NCBI RefSeq assembly: GCF_001430825.1
Contig: NZ_CP010535.1
Location: 2,956,501-3,020,500 of the forward strand
DNA from: Sediminicola sp. YIK13
Lineage (GTDB): Bacteria > Bacteroidota > Bacteroidia > Flavobacteriales > Flavobacteriaceae
DNA: 64,000 bases
Direction of reading: 5' to 3'
Part shown: one piece after another, positions 18,846-27,689 of the stretch
Layout: each line of letters begins with the position of its first letter
Numbering within the stretch: the first letter of the stretch is position 1
Notes under the pieces: generated by a model
Told to the model about the DNA's origin: nothing
Database searches by the model: none
The model's input: only the letters and a program-made list of their open reading frames with translations
Program-made: the position numbers and the translations under genes

Positions 18846-19745
18846 ATGGATGTTCAAGATAATAAATTTAACTATAAAATAATCCTAGCCGCATTGGTCG
18901 CCGTTATTATCGGTGTGCTGATAGCGTTTTACTTTAGTTATGCCCAATCTCGAGGTCAGATCGATTTTTTAGAGCAGGAAAAAGGATTGTTGGTAAAAGA
19001 CCTCACCTTGATGCGAACGGAGGTCGACCGCCTCTCTGCTTTAAACGAAGTGAACGAAATAGAACTACAAGATTCAAGATATAAAGTACAGCAATTGTTA
19101 GATTCTGTAGGGCGCCTAAATTTCTCTGTGGCCAAATTAAAGGAATACAAAAAGGAATTGCGTAAACTGGAAGCTAAACACGACAGTTTAAAGTTGAAGA
19201 ACAATTTCTTGAAGTACAACAATATGTTACTTGCCGACAAGTACGATGATACCAGAAAGAAAATAGAAGAACTAAGGGGAAAGAGCAGTACGTTGGCGGA
19301 GCAAGAGGCATTGTTGAGAAAGAAGAACAAGGAGCTTAACCAACAGTTGAGAATCAAAAACTATTTAAAACTGACCAATGCCGAGGGCAGCGGTTTTAGG
19401 ATGCGTGCCGGAAGTAAGCCTGTTAAAACAACCAAGGCCTCTACAATTGCAAAGTTAAGAGGATGCGTCACCATTGTTGGCAACCCTAATACCACCAAGG
19501 AAGAACGCATATTGTACTTTCAGTTCTTAGGACCAAATATGCAGATTATAGAGGATAACGCAAATACCATTTCAGTAAATGGTAATACCTATAGTAAAAG
19601 GGTGGAGCTTATTTTTATGGGAGAAGAATTTAGTGTCTGTGACTTTATTACCATTCCGGAAGGCTCTTTACAGGATGGCACTTATACCCTTAATGTTTTT
19701 GAGGATGAAAAATTACTATCCACCTCCGAATTTCAACTAAAATAA
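18846..19745 (+). CDS. Membrane-anchored coiled-coil protein
   Basis: A 299-residue protein with a short cytosolic tail, one membrane span (about residues 11-31), a long coiled coil (about 37-170, rich in Leu/Glu/Lys heptads) and a C-terminal globular domain (about 185-299) with beta-type strands such as RGCVTIVGNPN and GTYTLNVFEDE. Similar Flavobacterial proteins are sometimes mislabelled as ParA-like; no Walker motif is present. The globular domain faces the periplasm in the simplest topology. It ends 37 nt before glyS. Function unknown; an envelope structural role is plausible. Confidence 0.8.
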   Translation: MDVQDNKFNYKIILAALVAVIIGVLIAFYFSYAQSRGQIDFLEQEKGLLVKDLTLMRTEVDRLSALNEVNEIELQDSRYKVQQLLDSVGRLNFSVAKLKEYKKELRKLEAKHDSLKLKNNFLKYNNMLLADKYDDTRKKIEELRGKSSTLAEQEALLRKKNKELNQQLRIKNYLKLTNAEGSGFRMRAGSKPVKTTKASTIAKLRGCVTIVGNPNTTKEERILYFQFLGPNMQIIEDNANTISVNGNTYSKRVELIFMGEEFSVCDFITIPEGSLQDGTYTLNVFEDEKLLSTSEFQLK

Positions 19746-19770
19746 ATTACTTCTTTTAAGGCTAAAATTC

Positions 19771-19778
19771 TATTTTTG
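19771..19778 (+). promoter_or_regulatory. -7 box abutting the glyS start codon
   Basis: TATTTTTG exactly matches TAnnTTTG and ends only 4 nt before the glyS ATG at 19783. If functional, transcription would start at or within a base or two of the ATG. No convincing -33 TTTG is visible at the expected distance. Confidence 0.5.
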
Positions 19779-19782
19779 CGCC

Positions 19783-21324
19783 ATGGCAAAGCAAGAAGAC
19801 GATTTTAAGAAAGTTATATCCCATGCCAAGGAGTATGGGTATGTTTTTCAATCAAGTGAAATTTACGATGGACTCAGTGCCGTTTATGACTATGCCCAAA
19901 ACGGGGTAGAGTTAAAAAACAATATAAAAGAATATTGGTGGAAGGCCATGGTGCAGATGAACGAGAATATTGTGGGAATAGATTCCGCAATATTAATGCA
20001 CCCAACTACATGGAAGGCTTCAGGGCACGTAGATGCCTTTAACGATCCCCTTATAGACAACAAGGATTCCAAGAAAAGATATAGGGCGGATGTTCTTATA
20101 GAAGACCATGTTGCCAAAATTGAGGCTAAAATTGACAAAGAAGTGGATAAAGCGGCCAAAAGATTTGGCGATGCTTTTGATAAGGAACAATTTTTGGCCA
20201 CAAACCCACGAGTAGTGGATTATCAGGAAAAAGCGAGTTCTATTTTAAAACGCATGGGTAAATCTTTGGAATTCGAGGATTTGGCAGATGTGAAAAACCT
20301 TATAGAAGAATTGGAGATTGGATGTCCCTTGTCCGGTTCAAAAAACTGGACGGAGGTAAAGCAATTTAACCTTATGTTCGGCACTAAATTAGGGGCATCT
20401 GCAGAAAGTGCAATGGACCTTTACCTGCGTCCAGAAACGGCCCAAGGAATATTCGTCAACTTTTTGAACGTTCAAAAAAGTGGCCGTATGAAAATTCCTT
20501 TTGGTATTGCCCAGATAGGAAAGGCCTTTAGGAACGAGATCGTTGCAAGACAGTTTATTTTCCGTCAGCGCGAGTTTGAACAAATGGAACTGCAATTTTT
20601 TGTAAGACCTGGGACACAAAAAGAGTGGTACGAGCAGTGGAAAGAAACTAGAATCAAGTGGCATAATTCCTTAGGTTTGGGACAAGATAATTACCGTTTC
20701 CACGATCACGATAAGTTGGCACATTATGCAGATGCGGCCGCCGATATAGAATTTAAATTCCCATTCGGATTTAAGGAATTGGAAGGAATTCACTCCAGAA
20801 CCGATTTTGATTTAAGTAGCCATGAGAAATTTTCAGGTAAAAAGCTTCAGTATTTTGATCCTGAACTTAATGAAAGTTACGTGCCTTATGTAGTAGAGAC
20901 CTCTATTGGTGTGGACAGAATGTTCTTGGCAGTATTCTCCAATTCCCTGCAGGAGGAGGAATTGGAAAATGGAACTACAAGAACGGTTTTGAAAATACCT
21001 GCAGTATTGGCACCTACCAAAGCTGCCGTATTGCCATTGGTGAAGAAAGATGGTCTTCCAGAAATAGCCCATGAGATCATTGATGAATTGAAATGGGACT
21101 TTAAGGTTGTTTACGACGAAAAGGATGCGGTTGGGCGTCGTTACAGAAGGCAGGACGCCGCTGGAACCCCGTTTTGCATTACGGTAGATCACCAAACTTT
21201 GGAAGATAAAACCGTAACTATTCGCCATAGAGATACCATGGAACAGCAAAGGGTTGCCATTTCTGACCTAAAAACGATCATTTCCCAAGAGGTGGATATG
21301 AAAAATTGGCTCAAAAAAATGTAA
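19783..21324 (+). CDS. glyS: Glycyl-tRNA synthetase (dimeric, class II)
   Basis: Charges tRNA-Gly in the cytosol. The 513-residue chain is the single-polypeptide alpha2 type, not the split GlyQ/GlyS type. Seen in the sequence: the conserved N-terminus KEYGYVFQSSEIYDG, motif 2 region FRNEIVARQFIFRQREFEQMEL, here split as FRNEIVARQF and RQREFEQMEL, the preceding RPETAQGIFVNF, motif 3 ETSIGVDRMFLAVF, and an anticodon-binding domain from about residue 405 (PAVLAPTKAAVLPL). The start is fixed by the conserved N-terminus. A -7 promoter box lies 4 nt upstream. The stop is 6 nt from a convergent receptor gene. Confidence 0.97.
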   Translation: MAKQEDDFKKVISHAKEYGYVFQSSEIYDGLSAVYDYAQNGVELKNNIKEYWWKAMVQMNENIVGIDSAILMHPTTWKASGHVDAFNDPLIDNKDSKKRYRADVLIEDHVAKIEAKIDKEVDKAAKRFGDAFDKEQFLATNPRVVDYQEKASSILKRMGKSLEFEDLADVKNLIEELEIGCPLSGSKNWTEVKQFNLMFGTKLGASAESAMDLYLRPETAQGIFVNFLNVQKSGRMKIPFGIAQIGKAFRNEIVARQFIFRQREFEQMELQFFVRPGTQKEWYEQWKETRIKWHNSLGLGQDNYRFHDHDKLAHYADAAADIEFKFPFGFKELEGIHSRTDFDLSSHEKFSGKKLQYFDPELNESYVPYVVETSIGVDRMFLAVFSNSLQEEELENGTTRTVLKIPAVLAPTKAAVLPLVKKDGLPEIAHEIIDELKWDFKVVYDEKDAVGRRYRRQDAAGTPFCITVDHQTLEDKTVTIRHRDTMEQQRVAISDLKTIISQEVDMKNWLKKM

Positions 21325-21330
21325 AATCGT

Positions 21331-23406
21331 TTACAGCTTATAACTGACCTGAAAACTTCCATAATAATTTCTGGCATTACCGGGGTAGTAGTATCTGGGC
21401 GCTGCCCCGCCAAAGCCAACAGCATTGATCAATACGGATTGGGCATATTGTGCATTAGAAATATTGTTCACTCCCAAATCCACGCCGATCACAAAATCCT
21501 TAGCTATCTCTTTTTTATAGCCCAAGCGGGTATTTAGAATGGTAAAGGCCGCGCTGTATAAGGTAGTGGCGTCGTCAAGAGGAATTTCGTCTATATGCTG
21601 TAAGGTCGTGTTCCAGTATAAACCACTGGAATGTTTCAGTTGTATTCCTGTGTTAATTTTGTTTCTTGGGACTCCAGTCAGAGGATTCCCGGAGTAATCC
21701 GAATCTCCATCTACAAAATCTATAAACTTGTGGTTGTTGAGGGTATAGCTTAAAAATGGATGTAAAGCCAAGTCTGGGTTTATTTTGAACCTGTAATTGG
21801 CATCCACTTCCAAACCTTGGTGTTTGGTCCTGCCAGCATTTTTGCCAATAAATTGATCCTCTCCGATTCGTTGGGCCACCAATAGGTTTTTTATGTCCAT
21901 TTGATATAAGGCGACTTTTAATTGGAGCTTTTTGTTTGCCAAAAGTAAATTGGTGCCCAGCTCATAGTTATTGCCAGTCTCTTGGGCAATATCGGGATTG
22001 ATGATTCCTCCAGGTGTTAATGTTTCCTCGAGACTTGGGTTGGAAAATCCTTTGCTGATATTGGCGTATAGTAATTGAGTATCCGAAAAGGCATAGCTTA
22101 CATCGAGGTTGGGCAAGAATACTGGTTTAAAATCCCTTTTTGCACTTTTGTTGTCTTCTGCAGTATTAAAGATGTCTTGGAAATCGTAAAAGGTTTTGTT
22201 GATGTTAAAACCAGCCTGCACAAGAAGCTTACTTGTCAATGGAAGGGTTATGGCTCCAAAGACATTCAATTGCCTCCTGAATTCCCTGTTATTGCTTATT
22301 TGATCGCCCTTAAGACTACCATTTCCATTATTATCCCGATATAAATTTTCAAAGGTTCCCCAATGGTACTCGTCCTTGTATAATTCTGATCCAAAGGAAT
22401 AGTTGGTCTCCCCTGTTGGGATAGTAAAACTGCCGGTAAAATTTGTTCTAAACCCAAATCCATTGGTGAACTCATCCAGGATATTAAAAGGCCTAGGTTC
22501 ATAATGGTCCAAATAGCTATAAAAAATACTGGTAGCGTTTTTTAGGTTTTTTGAAAATGCATGGCTATAGGTCAATCCCAGCAACGTGTATTTATTCGCT
22601 TCAAATCCTTGGGCCTGCTTCCAGGTTAAAGCCGCTTGAGTAGGGTCCTCATCAAATGCATCTTTACTGATGGAACTAGGGATTTGAGCTGTGTAGTCAA
22701 TATAGTTTACCAAGAGTTCTATTTGATTCTTGGTATTTATAGAATAGGTGGTGTTCAAAAGAATCGCATCCCGTTCAAAACGGCTATTTTCCCTATACCC
22801 ATTGGTTTCCATATGGCCATACTTTAGGCTTAGATCAATGTTGCCACTGCGGTGGGAAAAATCTAAATTGTTTTTTAGAAGCTCATAAGAGCCAAGGGTA
22901 AAATTGTTGGACAAAACGGAGCCATCTGTTTTTTGGGTTTTGGATTGCAATAAAATTGCCCCGCCCAGATTGGATCCATAAGCACTTCCTTTAGGGCCCT
23001 TTATGACTTCGATAGATCCTAAGTTTTCCAAGTCAAATGCTTCAATTGTGGAAAACCCGGTTCCATTGGTGATCGGAATTTCGTTGTAGTAGAGTCGCAA
23101 TTTATCGGTACCAAAAGGTGTTCTGGCGCCCACGCCCCTAATTGTAATCCTGTTGGTGTTCAGGGCTCCTGACAATAAAAAGACTCCTGAAATTTGGTTC
23201 ATGGTAGAAGCAATATCCAGCGGACTGTAATTTTCAAAGGTGGTGGCGCCAATGATATCGGTTGCGGTAATACCTATGACCGGATTCGACACCCTTTTGT
23301 CAGAAATTACAACTTCTTCAAGTTGGGTGATGCTGTCTTTCTTTATTTCTTGACCCAAAAGAATTTGGGTAAATAATACCAATGGTACAAATAACTTATT
23401 ATTCAT
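21331..23406 (-). CDS. TonB-dependent receptor (siderophore/iron type)
   Basis: A 691-residue outer-membrane receptor with signal peptide (MNNKLFVPLVLFTQILLGQ). A short TonB box-like strand QLEEVVISDKR (about 28-38) leads directly into a plug domain (about 50-165) with TIRGVGAR and GSIEVIKGPKGSAYGSN; there is no carboxypeptidase-regulatory domain. The barrel ends in FQVSYKL. Size and plug resemble FecA-, ferrichrome- or vitamin-type importers rather than SusC. Its ATG directly follows the TAG of the upstream barrel gene (zero spacing), so the two are translationally linked. Substrate unknown; iron chelates are a guess from architecture. Confidence 0.88.
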   Translation of the reverse strand: MNNKLFVPLVLFTQILLGQEIKKDSITQLEEVVISDKRVSNPVIGITATDIIGATTFENYSPLDIASTMNQISGVFLLSGALNTNRITIRGVGARTPFGTDKLRLYYNEIPITNGTGFSTIEAFDLENLGSIEVIKGPKGSAYGSNLGGAILLQSKTQKTDGSVLSNNFTLGSYELLKNNLDFSHRSGNIDLSLKYGHMETNGYRENSRFERDAILLNTTYSINTKNQIELLVNYIDYTAQIPSSISKDAFDEDPTQAALTWKQAQGFEANKYTLLGLTYSHAFSKNLKNATSIFYSYLDHYEPRPFNILDEFTNGFGFRTNFTGSFTIPTGETNYSFGSELYKDEYHWGTFENLYRDNNGNGSLKGDQISNNREFRRQLNVFGAITLPLTSKLLVQAGFNINKTFYDFQDIFNTAEDNKSAKRDFKPVFLPNLDVSYAFSDTQLLYANISKGFSNPSLEETLTPGGIINPDIAQETGNNYELGTNLLLANKKLQLKVALYQMDIKNLLVAQRIGEDQFIGKNAGRTKHQGLEVDANYRFKINPDLALHPFLSYTLNNHKFIDFVDGDSDYSGNPLTGVPRNKINTGIQLKHSSGLYWNTTLQHIDEIPLDDATTLYSAAFTILNTRLGYKKEIAKDFVIGVDLGVNNISNAQYAQSVLINAVGFGGAAPRYYYPGNARNYYGSFQVSYKL

Positions 23407-23952
23407 CTAAAATCTATATCCTAAAGAAATACCTCCGCGACTAACTATTTCCGGTGCAGTATCATCGCCCAGTAAATTTCGCCCTAGCCCAGTATATATT
23501 TCGGCAATAAAACCTCTTTTTGTAACAAATTTACCGCCCACAGAGATACCCAATGCAAAATCAGTATAGGTTTCCTTAGAATTGTTTTCATTGCCTTGTT
23601 CATCAAACGAATAATAGAAATCCTCTCCTGAATTAAGCATGCCAAAACCTTCCACAAAAAAGCCTTCTGCATATTGTTTGGAAAAGTATTGTCTGTAGTA
23701 GGGGGTTATGGAAAAATTACGGAAATAGTCCAAAATTTCATTTTCCTCGCCAATGTTAAAAAGAACACTTACTCCTAAGGAGGCCTCCTCGTTCAGCAAG
23801 CGTTCATAGGATAAATCCATGTAGGTGAATGTGATGAGATTAAAGGCATTTATCTTTAACTCGTCACTTGGTTGGGGATTACTAGAGATGTCTTGTGACC
23901 TGCCAAAAAAAATAACAGACATTATCAATGCGGTGGTTAGGAGTGTCTTCAT
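23407..23952 (-). CDS. Predicted small outer-membrane beta-barrel protein
   Basis: A 181-residue protein with signal peptide (MKTLLTTALIMSVIFFGRSQ). Alternating aromatic strands (INAFNLITFTYMDLSYE, SITPYYRQYF, GGISLGYRF) and a terminal Phe suggest an 8-strand OmpX/OmpW-like barrel, possibly DUF3575-type. It is the first gene of a two-gene unit: its TAG abuts the ATG of the TonB receptor. The pair may act together at the outer membrane, for example the small barrel as an accessory protein, but nothing in the sequence proves it. Confidence 0.8.
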   Translation of the reverse strand: MKTLLTTALIMSVIFFGRSQDISSNPQPSDELKINAFNLITFTYMDLSYERLLNEEASLGVSVLFNIGEENEILDYFRNFSITPYYRQYFSKQYAEGFFVEGFGMLNSGEDFYYSFDEQGNENNSKETYTDFALGISVGGKFVTKRGFIAEIYTGLGRNLLGDDTAPEIVSRGGISLGYRF

Positions 23953-24240
23953 GTGTATTTGGTTGATTTTTGAAGGAAAGATAAGAAGGATTTATTTTGC
24001 GGAGGACAATAGATCAAAAAAAAGGCAACCATTACTATTTTATGGGTCATTTTTAAAAATAGTAAGGGTGGTGGTTCTCGGAAAATTAGATTTCTAGGGC
24101 CAATTCCAAATTAAATGTTAAACGCAAATAAATAGAAATCCAACCTTTCCCTTCTAGCAAACATTGTCTATTTTTAGCCTTTATTAATTTAAACAAGTTG
24201 GAGTTAATTGAAATTCTACCCTTGTTAAAAAAGTAGTGAT
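23953..24240. other. Intergenic region between divergent genes
   Basis: 288 nt between the small barrel gene and exonuclease III. I see no ORF of credible composition. Near-matches to the -7 box occur at about 24166-24176 (TATTTTTA) and 24222-24229 (TACCCTTG), neither exact. Confidence 0.4.
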
Positions 24241-25011
24241 TTGAAAATAGTTTCATACAACGTGAATGGTATTAGGGCAGCTCTAAAAAAAGGTTTTCTG
24301 GAGTGGTTACAAGCCGTTGATCCAGATGTGGTTTGTCTCCAGGAGATCAAGGCTAACGAGGATCAGTTGGACCTAGAAGTATTCGAGGCTGCAGGATATC
24401 CTTACCACTATTGGTATAGTGCCCAAAAAAAAGGCTACAGTGGAGTTGCCATATTGTCCAAGCAAAAACCTGACAACGTGGTTTTTGGTACCGGAATAGA
24501 TTATATGGATTTTGAAGGAAGAAACGTTAGGGCCGATTTTAATGGCGTTTCGGTCATGAGCTTGTATTTGCCTTCGGGCACCAATATAGCTAGATTGGAC
24601 CTTAAGCTGCAGTATATGGCCGATTTTCAGGAGTATATCAGTGATTTGAAGAAGGAATACCCCCACCTTGTCATTTGCGGGGATTACAATATTTGCCATG
24701 AGGCTATTGATATTCATGATCCTGTTAGAAATAAAAACGTTTCAGGGTTTTTGCCTGTGGAAAGGGAGTGGATTGGAGATTTTATGGGGAACGGATTTAT
24801 TGATAGTTTCAGACATTTTAACAAGGAGCCAGACAATTACACATGGTGGACGTACAGGGCCAATGCCAGGGCCAATAATAAAGGTTGGCGATTGGATTAC
24901 GGAATGGTCAGTGAACCATTGGTGCATCGTTTAAAACGATCTGTGATTTTGTCGGAGGCAAAGCACAGTGACCATTGTCCTATTTTATTGGAATTGGAGC
25001 CCATTAGTTAA
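24241..25011 (+). CDS. xth: Exodeoxyribonuclease III
   Basis: Cytosolic AP endonuclease / 3'-5' exonuclease of base-excision repair, 256 residues, usual for the ExoIII/ExoA family. Motifs: N7 (SYNVNGIRAA), E35 (CLQEIKAN), YSGVAI, CGDYNICH (Asp and Asn of the active site), WWTYR, RLDYGM and the terminal SDHCPI. The start is TTG at 24241: it encodes the conserved family N-terminus (KIVSYNVNG) and no ATG is available nearby. An aldo-keto reductase follows after 42 nt. Confidence 0.96.
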   Translation: MKIVSYNVNGIRAALKKGFLEWLQAVDPDVVCLQEIKANEDQLDLEVFEAAGYPYHYWYSAQKKGYSGVAILSKQKPDNVVFGTGIDYMDFEGRNVRADFNGVSVMSLYLPSGTNIARLDLKLQYMADFQEYISDLKKEYPHLVICGDYNICHEAIDIHDPVRNKNVSGFLPVEREWIGDFMGNGFIDSFRHFNKEPDNYTWWTYRANARANNKGWRLDYGMVSEPLVHRLKRSVILSEAKHSDHCPILLELEPIS

Positions 25012-25053
25012 ATGTGGAAATAGTTGTCTTTTAATACATAAGAAATAGTATTT

Positions 25054-26094
25054 ATGGAATATAATTTACTTCCCCATACCGAGATAGAGGTCAGTAAGAT
25101 TTGTTTGGGTACCATGACCTGGGGAAAGCAGAATACCGAAGAGGAAGGCCATGAACAAATGGACTATGCTTTGGAAAATGGTGTAAACTTTTTTGATACC
25201 GCCGAACTATACCCCATACCGGCTGCCAAGGAACGTTATGCGGATACCGAAAAAATTATAGGGAACTGGTTCAAAAAGACCGGAAACAGAGATAAAGTGA
25301 TCTTGGCTTCCAAAATAGCCGGGAAAGCCGAGTTTACAAAATTTATCAGAACCACAGGATTTGATAAATCCTCCATTATAGAAGCGGTAGAAGGGAGCTT
25401 AAAGAGGTTGCAAACGGATTATATCGATCTATATCAATTGCACTGGCCGGAACGCAAGACCAATTTTTTCGGGCAAAGGGGCTATAGCCATGACATAACG
25501 GATCATTGGCAGGACAATATCCATCAGGTCTTGGAGACCTTACGGGATTTGATGCGTGAGGGGAAAATAAGAAATGTTGGACTTTCCAATGAAACTCCAT
25601 GGGGAACGATGCGTTTTTTGGAAGAGAGCAAGGTGCATGTCAGCCTGCCAAGAATGATTACCGTTCAAAACCCTTATAGTTTACTAAATAGGACCTATGA
25701 AACCGGAATGTCTGAGATTTCCATGCGCGAGGATATTGGTTTGATACCCTACTCTCCCTTAGGTTTTGGGGTTCTCAGTGGTAAATACTTGGGAGGGAGG
25801 AAGCCCGATAATGCAAGGATCACACTATTTCCAAATTATAACAGGTACAGTGGGGATAAGGCTGTAAAGGCGACCGAAATGTACCATAAATTAGCACAGG
25901 ACCACAATCTGTCCCTTACTCAAATGGCATTGGCATTTGTGAATTCAAGACCGTTTGTAAAAAGCAATATCATTGGGGCCACTTCCATGAGGCAGTTGAA
26001 AGAAAATATCGCCAGTATAGATGTGCAACTTTCCGAGGAGATACTGCAGGGAATAGAAGCCATTCACAATCAAATTCCCAATCCCGCACCGTAA
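25054..26094 (+). CDS. Tas-like aldo-keto reductase
   Basis: NADPH-dependent oxidoreductase with a TIM-barrel fold, 346 residues. The N-terminus (YNLLPHTEIEVSKICLGTMT) and the MYPIP-type active-site segment (AELYPIPAAKE) are those of E. coli Tas. The catalytic tetrad reads D48, Y53, K87 and H130; the cofactor-binding GATS segment (IIGATSMRQL) is near the C-terminus. Tas relatives complement tyrosine/proline prototrophy phenotypes in E. coli, but the physiological substrate is unclear. Its TAA is immediately followed by the ATG of a 38-codon ORF. Confidence 0.9.
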   Translation: MEYNLLPHTEIEVSKICLGTMTWGKQNTEEEGHEQMDYALENGVNFFDTAELYPIPAAKERYADTEKIIGNWFKKTGNRDKVILASKIAGKAEFTKFIRTTGFDKSSIIEAVEGSLKRLQTDYIDLYQLHWPERKTNFFGQRGYSHDITDHWQDNIHQVLETLRDLMREGKIRNVGLSNETPWGTMRFLEESKVHVSLPRMITVQNPYSLLNRTYETGMSEISMREDIGLIPYSPLGFGVLSGKYLGGRKPDNARITLFPNYNRYSGDKAVKATEMYHKLAQDHNLSLTQMALAFVNSRPFVKSNIIGATSMRQLKENIASIDVQLSEEILQGIEAIHNQIPNPAP

Positions 26095-26211
26095 ATGGTT
26101 TCAGCACAGAAAATACAGTTTTTAGCTATAGGCACAGGGCAAATTGTGCTTATCCTCTTGGTGATCATTATCATATTGGTTTATATGCGAGTGAATAGGG
26201 ACAAAAACTAA
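26095..26211 (+). CDS. Small single-span membrane protein (38 aa)
   Basis: Immediately after the aldo-keto reductase TAA (sequence TAAATG) an ATG opens 38 codons ending in TAA at 26209-26211. It begins MVSAQKIQFL, has a strong hydrophobic stretch with GQIVLILLVIIIILVY (about residues 15-30), and a basic tail RVNRDKN, a classic one-helix membrane protein with the C-terminus inside. The stop overlaps the convergent radA stop by 4 nt. Zero spacing suggests translational coupling. I recognise no family. It could be a chance ORF, but the composition and placement favour a real gene. Confidence 0.55.
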   Translation: MVSAQKIQFLAIGTGQIVLILLVIIIILVYMRVNRDKN

Positions 26212-27569
26212 TCAAATAAGCTTGAGGCTATATCTTCAATTTTGGAAACCAGCGCAATGTTAATTTTTGTGTTTTTTAAGGTGATCTTATTGTTTTTGGA
26301 GACATAAATAGTGGTAAAGCCCAATTTTTCAGCCTCTAATATGCGCTGTTCCACCCGTTGTACTGGTCTAATTTCACCTGCCAAACCTATTTCCGCAGCA
26401 AAACACACCCCCTTGTCAATAGGAACATCCTCATTGCTGGAAAGTATGGCTGCCACCACAGCGAGATCAATGGCAGGATCGTCCACTGAGATTCCCCCAG
26501 TAATATTTAGGAAGACATCTTTAGCTCCTAATTTAAATCCTGCACGTTTTTCCAATACCGCCAACAACATATTCAAACGCTTGGCATTGTAACCTGTTGT
26601 GGAGCGTTGTGGGGTCCCATAGACCGCCGTACTGACCAAGGCTTGTATTTCTATCATTAATGGCCTCATGCCCTCCACCGTGGAAGCTATGGCGGTGCCA
26701 CTAAGGCCCTCATCATTTTTGGAAATCAATATTTCCGATGGGTTGTTCACTTCCCGTAGCCCGCTTCCTTGCATTTCATAAATTCCGAGTTCTGCGGTAG
26801 ATCCAAATCTGTTCTTAAGGGCTCTCAAAATTCGGTATACGTAATTGCGGTCCCCTTCAAATTGGAGAACGGTATCTACCATATGCTCCAATATCTTCGG
26901 CCCGGCTATGGTACCATCTTTGGTAATATGGCCTATTAATATTACGGGGGTATTCGTCTCTTTGGCAAATTTTATGAGTTCAGCGGTGCATTCCCTAATT
27001 TGCGAAATACTACCGGCGGCAGATTCAATGTAATCGGAATGAAGCGTCTGTATGGAATCTATAACCACAATATCAGGTTCCGTGGCTTCGATTTGCTGAA
27101 ATATATTCTGGGTCTTAGTCTCTGTTAGGATGTAACAGGTTTCGCTATTGGGATGTATGCGATCGGCCCGCATCTTTATTTGTTTCTGGCTTTCCTCTCC
27201 TGAAACATAAAGGGTCTTATAAGGCAATTTTAGGGCAATCTGAAGAAGAAGCGTGCTTTTCCCGATACCAGGTTCCCCTCCTAAGAGGATAAGGGAGCCA
27301 GGGACAATCCCGCCCCCAAGAACACGATTGAACTCTAGGTCATAGGTGTTTAACCGTAGTTCTTTCTCCGTGTTTATTTCATTGACCCTAAGGGGTTTTG
27401 AGACTTTTTTGGCCGTATTTGTAGGGCTTTTCCAACTCGATTTCTCCTCTTTTTGAACTACCTCTTCAACAATGGTATTCCATTCTTTGCACCCTGAACA
27501 TTGCCCTGCCCATTTGGCATATTGAGTACCGCAATTTTGACAAAAAAAAGCTGTTTTTATTTTGGCCAT
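26208..27569 (-). CDS. radA: DNA repair protein RadA (Sms)
   Basis: A RecA-like branch-migration helicase acting in recombinational repair. The 453 residues show an N-terminal C4 zinc finger (C10, C13, C24, C27), the Walker A motif GEPGIGKS (98-105), the RadA hallmark KNRFG (252-256) and a C-terminal Lon-protease-like domain (about 285-450) without a functional protease role. The ATG start gives the conserved N-terminus KIKTAFFCQNCG. The upstream 120 nt contain no gene; a weak -7-like TACCTTTA (minus strand, 27591-27598) lies 22 nt before the start. Confidence 0.97.
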   Translation of the reverse strand: MAKIKTAFFCQNCGTQYAKWAGQCSGCKEWNTIVEEVVQKEEKSSWKSPTNTAKKVSKPLRVNEINTEKELRLNTYDLEFNRVLGGGIVPGSLILLGGEPGIGKSTLLLQIALKLPYKTLYVSGEESQKQIKMRADRIHPNSETCYILTETKTQNIFQQIEATEPDIVVIDSIQTLHSDYIESAAGSISQIRECTAELIKFAKETNTPVILIGHITKDGTIAGPKILEHMVDTVLQFEGDRNYVYRILRALKNRFGSTAELGIYEMQGSGLREVNNPSEILISKNDEGLSGTAIASTVEGMRPLMIEIQALVSTAVYGTPQRSTTGYNAKRLNMLLAVLEKRAGFKLGAKDVFLNITGGISVDDPAIDLAVVAAILSSNEDVPIDKGVCFAAEIGLAGEIRPVQRVEQRILEAEKLGFTTIYVSKNNKITLKNTKINIALVSKIEDIASSLFD

Positions 27570-27689
27570 TCCTCTGTATTAGATTCTGGCTAAAGGTACT
27601 AAGAACTTTGAAAACAGAAGGATTGTTTTAAAGGGTCATTAAGGTATAAATGGCTACTAATTACTTTTTTTGCCATCACCCATTTTGGT

